Source: Bacillota bacterium
GTDB taxonomy: Bacteria > Bacillota > Bacilli > Paenibacillales > NBRC-103111
DNA length: 64,000 nt
NCBI GenBank assembly: GCA_023388055.1
Contig: JAEWGW010000025.1
Coordinates: forward strand, 496,001-560,000
Direction of reading: 5' to 3'
The position numbers and the translations under genes are program-made. Under the pieces are notes generated by a model. The model had not been told where the DNA came from and did no database searches. It worked only from the letters and a program-made list of their open reading frames with translations. Below, piece by piece: positions 58,899 to 64,000 of this stretch. Within the stretch, counting starts at the first letter, position 1. Each line of letters starts with the position of its first letter.

Positions 58899-59786
58899 AT
58901 GAAGCAGACTCTCCGCAACCCGGCCATTTATGTCTTGTTGGTGGCGCCGGCACTGGCTTTGTACTGCCTGTTCTTTGTCTATCCCATGCTGAGCTCCTCC
59001 TTCTATGCCTTCACCGACTGGAACGGGCTGGAGCAATACAAGTTTGTGGGATTCGGGAATTTTATCAAAGCCTTCGGGGATCCGGATTTCCACAAAGCCA
59101 TCATGAATAATCTCTACTTTATCCTGTTTTCGGTAGGCGTCCAGGTGCCGCTGATTATCTTCCTGGCTATTCTTATCAGCGGCGTCCGGCGGCTGCAGCG
59201 CTTCTATAAAACCACGGTGTTCATTCCGTCCATCCTGTCCACCTCCGTTATCGGGATTCTCTGGGGCTTCATCTATGAACCGGAAATCGGACCGCTGAAT
59301 AAGCTGCTTGGCCTGTTCGGCGTGGAGCCGATCTACTGGCTGGCGGAGGGGAAATGGGCCATGCTGGCGGTGCTGATCACCAATGCCTGGCAGTGGATCG
59401 GCTTCTACATCGTGCTGGTGCTGGCCGCGATTCTGGCTATTCCCCGGGAAATCGGCGAAGCGGCGGAAATCGACGGCGCCGACGGCTTCAAACGGGCCTG
59501 GTATGTCACCGTGCCTCTGATCCGCCCCATTATCTCCGTAGTGGTGATGCTCTCCATCGCCGGGGCGATGCGGGTGGTGGATATTATCCTGGTGATGACC
59601 AAAGGAGGACCGGTGGGAGCCACGGAGGTCATGGCCTCGTACCTGGTGAACCAGGCCATGGGCGTGAATCCCAGCTATGGCTTCGGCACCGCCATCTCGC
59701 TGATCATTTTTGCCTTCGCCTTGGTGCTGACCGCCCTGTACCAGCTTACAATGGGGCGCGCCATGGAAGGGAGGGACAGCGAATGA
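58899..59786 (+). CDS. sugar ABC transporter permease (MalF-like)
   Basis: A 295-residue permease with six predicted membrane segments. The cytoplasmic EAA loop is GEAAEIDGADGFKRAWYVTV, the binding site for the ATPase. It begins 12 bases after the binding-protein gene, with AAAGGACG as ribosome binding site, and overlaps the second permease by 4 bases. Its closest class is the MalF/UgpA type of carbohydrate importers. Confidence 0.93.
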   Translation: MKQTLRNPAIYVLLVAPALALYCLFFVYPMLSSSFYAFTDWNGLEQYKFVGFGNFIKAFGDPDFHKAIMNNLYFILFSVGVQVPLIIFLAILISGVRRLQRFYKTTVFIPSILSTSVIGILWGFIYEPEIGPLNKLLGLFGVEPIYWLAEGKWAMLAVLITNAWQWIGFYIVLVLAAILAIPREIGEAAEIDGADGFKRAWYVTVPLIRPIISVVVMLSIAGAMRVVDIILVMTKGGPVGATEVMASYLVNQAMGVNPSYGFGTAISLIIFAFALVLTALYQLTMGRAMEGRDSE

Positions 59787-60622
59787 CAGCTGCAGGTGCA
59801 AGGCTCAAGCGTATGCTGCCCCATGTGGTCCTGCTGGTGTATGTGGCGGTTATCCTGTTTCCCTTTGTGTTTGTGGTATTTTCCTCTCTGAAAAAAAGCA
59901 ATATCGAAATCGCCAACCACCCTTTTGCGTTTCCCACAGATCTGTACTTCCAGAATTATGTGCAGGCTTGGGTGAAGGCCAAAATCAGCGTTTATTTCTT
60001 CAACAGTCTCTACCTGTCCTTTGCCTCCGCTGCGGCGGGAGTGCTGCTGGCGGCAGCCTGCGCCTTCGCTGTCACCCGGATGAAGCTTCTGCGCACCAGC
60101 CGGATTTTGTACCAGTTTGTGCTGCTAGGAATGCTTATTCCAGGCAACGTCTTGTTCATCGCCCAGTACATTCTGGTGATGCGGATGGGGATTCTGAACA
60201 CTCATTGGGCCTTGTTTCTGCCTTATACGGCGGGAGCCATACCCATGAGTGTGCTGCTCATCGCCGCCTTCATGAAATCGGTGCCCGATGAGCTGGAGGA
60301 AGCGGGGATTATGGACGGCTTAAGCGCGCTGGGGCTGTTTGCCCGGATTGTGCTGCCAGTCAGTCTGCCGGTGCTGGTGACGGTGTTTATCGTGAATTTC
60401 CTTGGGGTGTGGAACGAATATTTGCTGGCGAATTTCTTCATCAGTAAGGACTCGCTGAAAACCCTGCCCACCGGCATGGTGGGGTTCCGGGACTCTTTTC
60501 AAACCAACTACGCCTTGATCTGCACCGGAATTGTCTACAGTGTGTTGCCTGTCCTGATCCTCTATGGCTTCCTGCAGGAGAAGATCATCGAAGGGATTAC
60601 CGCAGGCAGCGTGAAGGGGTAA
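59783..60622 (+). CDS. sugar ABC transporter permease (MalG-like)
   Basis: A 279-residue permease with six segments. The EAA-type loop is ELEEAGIMDGLSALGLFARI, where Met replaces the more usual residue before Asp. The start at 59783 overlaps the preceding stop (ATGA) and AGGGAGGGAC lies upstream. It pairs with the MalF-like subunit to form the channel. A two-component system begins 180 bases downstream, probably controlling this transporter as YesMN-type pairs do. Confidence 0.92.
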   Translation: MTAAGARLKRMLPHVVLLVYVAVILFPFVFVVFSSLKKSNIEIANHPFAFPTDLYFQNYVQAWVKAKISVYFFNSLYLSFASAAAGVLLAAACAFAVTRMKLLRTSRILYQFVLLGMLIPGNVLFIAQYILVMRMGILNTHWALFLPYTAGAIPMSVLLIAAFMKSVPDELEEAGIMDGLSALGLFARIVLPVSLPVLVTVFIVNFLGVWNEYLLANFFISKDSLKTLPTGMVGFRDSFQTNYALICTGIVYSVLPVLILYGFLQEKIIEGITAGSVKG

Positions 60623-60802
60623 GGCAGGTTGGAAACAAGCTCCAGAGCGGGAGGACTTTCGGGGTTGGCTGGTGAATATGTAATGCATGGAGGAAGAGAT
60701 GGAAATCAATAGGATACTCTTCCGGACGGACAGGGTTTAAGGCATGCTTGCAGCACGGCCCGAACCGAACCAACAGGGATTTCACAGGCAGGAGGAGCGC
60801 AT

Positions 60803-62635
60803 ATGACGTTAAGAGGCAAGCTGTTCGGTGCGTTTCTCCTCTGTTTTATCCTGCCTTTGTCGGTGCTTGGCGTTCTGGGCTACCATCTGCTCAGCGGTAT
60901 TATCGAAGAAAAGTATGCGCAGCAATCGGAGCTGACGCTCCGGGCATTAAGCCAAAGCGTCAGCTTCAGCTTTATGGAGATGGATAAGGTGACGGACAGC
61001 ACGGTGGCCAGCGAATCCCTTCAGGATGTGCTGAACAACCGCTCCGACAGCGGCAAGGACATCGACAAAATCGACTACCTGGAGCTGAACAAGGTGCAGC
61101 GGAGCTTCCGGGAGCTGCTGGTGAACCATCCTTCTGTGAGCTACGCGTTTATGTATACCTTTGAAAACAGCAGAATCAATCAGATTTTCACCAAGGAATC
61201 CTTCTCCGCTATGCCCTTCGGCCACTTCAAGGCAGAGCCTATATACCAGGAGGCGCTGCACCGGCAAGGGCTGCCCCTGTGGGTCGGGCCCGGCGAATAT
61301 CCGGAGGTAACGGGGAGCGGGACGGAGTTCACCCAGATCCGGGTGGTGAAGGATATTCTGACGCTGTCGGATAAGGGAATGCTTTTGGTGCAAATGAAAA
61401 ACTCCGGGCTGGAAACGGTGTTCCGCCATTTCCGCTTTAAGGAGGAGCAGTACGCCACCCGCTTCCTGATCGTATCAGGGAGTGGGTTAGTGTTTTTTGA
61501 CAGCAGCGGCGGGGCTGTGGATGGTCGGCAGCTGAAGGAGCTGACCGACTATCGCCATCTGGAGGGCGGGGAGGCGTACCAGACCGGCAGAACCCGGTTC
61601 GAGGGGCATGACAGTCTGCTGGCCAGTGTGGAGCTGGGGGTGGAGGATTGGCGTCTGGTTTCCGTTACTTCGTGGGTGTCCCTCTCCCGGGAGGTGATGC
61701 TGTATGCCCGCTGGTTGGGTGTGCTGCTGCTGGTTTGCGCCTTCTCGGCGGTGCTGTTCCTGCTGTTCTTCAGCAACCGGGTGACCCGCCAGGTGATTCA
61801 GACGGTGAAGTTCATGCGGATGGTGGAGCGGGGCGATCTGTCGGCGCGGCTGCCGGAGGTGGGATCGGATGAAATGTCGCTTTTGGCAAAAGGCTTCAAC
61901 AGCCTGGTGTCCCGGGTGGCGGAGCTGCTTCACGAGGTCATGCGCCAGCAGGAGCGCAAGAAGCTGGCGGAGCTACAGGCGCTGCAGGCTCAGATCAAGC
62001 CTCATTTCCTGTTTAATGCGCTGGAGTCTATTAATATATTGGCGGTGCAAAATCAGGGCCGGAAGGTCAGCCAGATGGTGGCCCGGCTGGGCAATCTGCT
62101 GCGGATCAGCATCCAGCAGAAGGATGTGATTACGGTGGAGCAGGAGCTGCAGCATCTGACCAGCTATCTGGAGATTCAGAAGTTCCGCTTCGAGGAGCTG
62201 TTCGATTACCAGATCGACGTGCCGGAGGAGCTTCTGCGCTGCACCATGCCGAAGCTGTCCCTGCAGCCGCTGGTGGAGAACAGCATCCAGCACGGGTTCG
62301 AGGGCATCGGGTATATGGGCAGCGTCCGGATCAGGGCGGAGGTCGAGCAGGGGCGTCTGGTGTTCTGGGTGGAGGATAACGGCATCGGCATGGAGCCGGG
62401 CAAGCTGGCGGCCTTCCAGTATGAAGGCCAACGGGGAGGAACACATGAGGACCTGCCGGAGACGGGGGAGCGGCGGGGGCTGGGTGTCTGCAACGTAGCG
62501 GACCGCATCCGCATCGGCTACGGGTTGGCATACGGGCTGTTCATCTCCAGCAGCCCGGGAGGGGGCACCGTGATCAAGCTGGTGCTGCCGCTTAGCGATC
62601 ACCCCGGTCCAGGCCAAGGGCCGGATGGGGTGTGA
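60803..62635 (+). CDS. YesM-type sensor histidine kinase
   Basis: A 610-residue membrane kinase of the LytS/YesM group. Segments at about 8-30 and 300-323 flank a large extracytoplasmic sensor. HAMP follows, then the His_kinase domain with phospho-acceptor H401 in QIKPHFLFNALESI, and HATPase with LSLQPLVENSIQHGFEG, WVEDNGIGM and RRGLGVCNVADR. The last 11 residues (Pro/Gly-rich) are encoded by an inverted copy of the AACCTGGTCC hairpin repeat, so the C terminus was apparently altered by that repeat. GCAGGAGGAGCG precedes the ATG. The partner is the response regulator after repeat copy VIII. Confidence 0.93.
   Translation: MTLRGKLFGAFLLCFILPLSVLGVLGYHLLSGIIEEKYAQQSELTLRALSQSVSFSFMEMDKVTDSTVASESLQDVLNNRSDSGKDIDKIDYLELNKVQRSFRELLVNHPSVSYAFMYTFENSRINQIFTKESFSAMPFGHFKAEPIYQEALHRQGLPLWVGPGEYPEVTGSGTEFTQIRVVKDILTLSDKGMLLVQMKNSGLETVFRHFRFKEEQYATRFLIVSGSGLVFFDSSGGAVDGRQLKELTDYRHLEGGEAYQTGRTRFEGHDSLLASVELGVEDWRLVSVTSWVSLSREVMLYARWLGVLLLVCAFSAVLFLLFFSNRVTRQVIQTVKFMRMVERGDLSARLPEVGSDEMSLLAKGFNSLVSRVAELLHEVMRQQERKKLAELQALQAQIKPHFLFNALESINILAVQNQGRKVSQMVARLGNLLRISIQQKDVITVEQELQHLTSYLEIQKFRFEELFDYQIDVPEELLRCTMPKLSLQPLVENSIQHGFEGIGYMGSVRIRAEVEQGRLVFWVEDNGIGMEPGKLAAFQYEGQRGGTHEDLPETGERRGLGVCNVADRIRIGYGLAYGLFISSSPGGGTVIKLVLPLSDHPGPGQGPDGV
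62602..62631. repeat. AACCTGGTCC hairpin repeat, copy D, inside a gene end
   Basis: CCGGTCCAGGCC (62604) and GGGCCGGATGGGGT (to 62631) form the inverted image of the module before accA (ATCCGGCC...GGCCTGGACC). It supplies the last codons of the kinase gene. Confidence 0.7.
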
Positions 62636-62664
62636 GGGCCTCGTGCACGGACCAGCATTGGAGC

Positions 62665-62847
62665 TAACGGACTCCACGGACGCTATTTGGCGCAAAATTG
62701 GCTTTTTGACAAACGAACGGACTCCAGCGACGCTATTCACACCCATTTGCCGGTTTTCGGCATTCCAGGTGGCTAATAAGCGCCGCTGTGTCCGTTAGAT
62801 TCGTGGAGCTGGCCATTTTGGCGGAATAAGGGCGCTGGTGTCCGTTA
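62665..62847. repeat. four-unit intergenic element, copy VIII
   Basis: Forward units: TAACGGACTCCACGG at 62665 and GAACGGACTCCAGCG at 62715. Reverse units end GTCCGTTA at 62797 and 62847. Spacing is 50, 83 and 50 bp, 183 bp in total. This copy best shows the consensus: TAACGGAC, an AGCG-N-CGCT mini-dyad, then TATT. It lies in the 419-base gap that separates the kinase from its response regulator, so it interrupts what would normally be an operon. Confidence 0.88.
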
Positions 62848-63054
62848 AAAGTTGCGACGACAGACTCCGTTCCAGCAGCACCGCCAGCTTTCGCCTACCA
62901 ATAGCCGTCTAGGTTCCAATCCCAGTTCCTGCAGCCCACCCGCTGACCTTAAAACCTCAGCAGTGTGCGGCCAACAAGTAATATAAACTAACTAAAATCC
63001 CAGGATGGCGCCCGGCATATGACGCAGACGGCATATTTGGAGGTGGAGGAAGAG

Positions 63055-64000
63055 ATGAGGCTGAAGGCACTGCTGGTGGATGATGAGGCCAAAATCCTGG
63101 AGAATCTGCGCCAGGTGCTGCCCTGGCAGGAGATGGACATCGAAGTGGCCGGAACCGCCGGCAATGGGCTGCAGGCCTTGGAGCAGGTGAAGCTCCTGCA
63201 TCCCGATCTGATTCTCTGCGACATCCGGATGCCGGTAATGGACGGAATCGCCTTCCTGGAGTCGCTGGCCGGAACGGATTGCCGGGCGGAGGTGGTGATG
63301 CTGACCGGCTACCAGGACTTCGAATATGCCCGTTCGGTGATCCGGCTGGGCGTGAAGGATTACATCCTGAAGCCCTTCGACTATGACGAGCTGACCCGGG
63401 TGATCGGCAAGCTGGCTGACGCTATCCGGCGGGACCGGATGGAGCGGACCAGCGAGGAGCAAATGTTCGGGCAGGCGATGGAGCTGGCGTATGAGAAGCT
63501 TTTGTACGATATGATCATGGATTACGGCGCGGTGATTCCCCATGACATGGTCGGGGATGATCTGGAAGGGCTGGAGCGGGTGCGTTATTTTATGCTGCTG
63601 GCGGATATCCATGAGTATGCCCGGCAATACCGGCTGGCCTCCGAGCAGAACCGGAAGCTGTGGAATTTTGCCATCCGCAATGTGTTGAAGGATACGCTGG
63701 CTATGAAGGGCTGCCGCCATGCCGTTCTGCAAACCCGGGAAGGGGAATGGTGCATTCTGGTGGAGCGGCGGCTGGGGGACGGGGAAATCAGCGAAGTGGA
63801 AGGCCGCAGGCTGGCGGAAGAATTGCAGGAAAGTGTGCGGACGCATGTCAAGATTGGGCTGGCCTTCGGCATCTGCCTGGCAATGCTGGGGATGGAGGAG
63901 CTGCCCCGGGCGTTCCGGTCCTTGCAGCGCAGTGTTCATTTGGCGGAGGAGCAGGATTGCTCCGTGGTGGTGTACCGGTTGGGCGAAGGCAGCGAAACGC
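63055..64000 (+). CDS. YesN-type response regulator (cut by window end)
   Basis: The first 315 residues of an AraC-type response regulator; the gene runs off the window. The receiver has LLVDDEAKILENL, phospho-acceptor D56 in LILCDIRMPVMDG, the conserved Thr in MLTGYQDFEYA and Lys in DYILKPFDYDEL. After about residue 140 comes the variable middle domain; the expected C-terminal AraC helix-turn-helix lies beyond position 64000. GGAGGA precedes the ATG at 63055. It is the presumed partner of the YesM-type kinase and probable regulator of the upstream sugar importer. Confidence 0.9.
   Translation, partial: MRLKALLVDDEAKILENLRQVLPWQEMDIEVAGTAGNGLQALEQVKLLHPDLILCDIRMPVMDGIAFLESLAGTDCRAEVVMLTGYQDFEYARSVIRLGVKDYILKPFDYDELTRVIGKLADAIRRDRMERTSEEQMFGQAMELAYEKLLYDMIMDYGAVIPHDMVGDDLEGLERVRYFMLLADIHEYARQYRLASEQNRKLWNFAIRNVLKDTLAMKGCRHAVLQTREGEWCILVERRLGDGEISEVEGRRLAEELQESVRTHVKIGLAFGICLAMLGMEELPRAFRSLQRSVHLAEEQDCSVVVYRLGEGSET

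Noticed and set aside
612..62847. Four-unit elements as transposon ends with target duplications
   Set aside because: I looked for short direct duplications flanking several copies (II, V, VIII) and saw none; mobility stays open but is not supported by flanks.

Overview
The window reads as a chromosomal stretch of a spore-forming Bacillota, most likely Paenibacillus or a close relative. The gene order dnaE-accD-accA-pyk-fxsA-ytvI-citZ-icd-mdh-phoPR-polA-mutM-ytaF-coaE-nrdR follows the Bacillus subtilis ytpI-to-nrdR region. Sporulation genes are present (ytrH, ytrI, ytvI, ytaF, an alpha/beta-type SASP). The DNA is GC-rich for a Bacillota, with strong AGGAGG-type ribosome binding sites and frequent TTG and GTG starts. 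No rRNA, tRNA, CRISPR, phage or transposase gene was seen.

Layout. 0.2-6.7 kb: ytpI, ytoI, an HxlR regulator, an isochorismatase-fold hydrolase, a coiled-coil protein, an HTH protein fused to a cysteine-peptidase-like domain, and ytrI/ytrH on the minus strand. 6.9-18.4 kb: dnaE, a 65-residue protein, accD, accA, pyk, a universal stress protein, a thioesterase, fxsA, and ytvI (minus). 18.5-22.2 kb: ppk1 and ppx, convergent with overlapping 3' ends. 22.8-33.3 kb: TCA-cycle genes citZ-icd-mdh, a phosphoesterase, a membrane protein, a polysaccharide deacetylase (minus), a class I fumarase, then phoR followed by phoP. 33.9-40.4 kb: AraC regulator diverging from a MocA-type dehydrogenase, a DUF1232-like protein, a methyltransferase, PPK2, and a chemoreceptor. 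40.6-45.1 kb: pstSCAB-phoU. 45.2-49 kb: a MITE-like repeat, an EAL-CBS-GGDEF protein, a HAD phosphatase and a lone CBS-like protein. 49.6-57.3 kb: polA-mutM-ytaF-coaE-SLT, SASP (minus), nrdR, and an HTH/membrane pair. 57.5-64 kb: a sugar-type ABC importer (binding protein and two permeases) and a YesM/YesN-type two-component system cut by the window end.

Phosphate is the functional theme of the middle: ppk1, ppx, PPK2, PhoR/PhoP, Pst and PhoU lie within about 27 kb. Three upstream regions (ppk1, pstS, pstC) carry four-repeat, 11-bp-period Pho boxes, so polyphosphate synthesis and high-affinity phosphate uptake are probably both under PhoP.

The most unusual signal is non-coding. Eight intergenic regions each hold one copy of the same architecture: four short units arranged forward, forward, reverse, reverse. 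In six copies the geometry is exactly 50 + 83 + 50 = 183 bp. Within a copy the four units largely share a word; between copies the word differs (TAACGAATC, TAACGGAAC, TAACGGAC, or wholly different TGCAAAAGTGCA and ATAAAATGTAT), while a TATT mark keeps its spacing. I do not recognise this element from any described family. Three further repeat types occur: an AACCTGGTCC hairpin family, a 154-bp element with GTGTCTGAA termini, and a nine-fold GGGTT tract behind the chemoreceptor gene.
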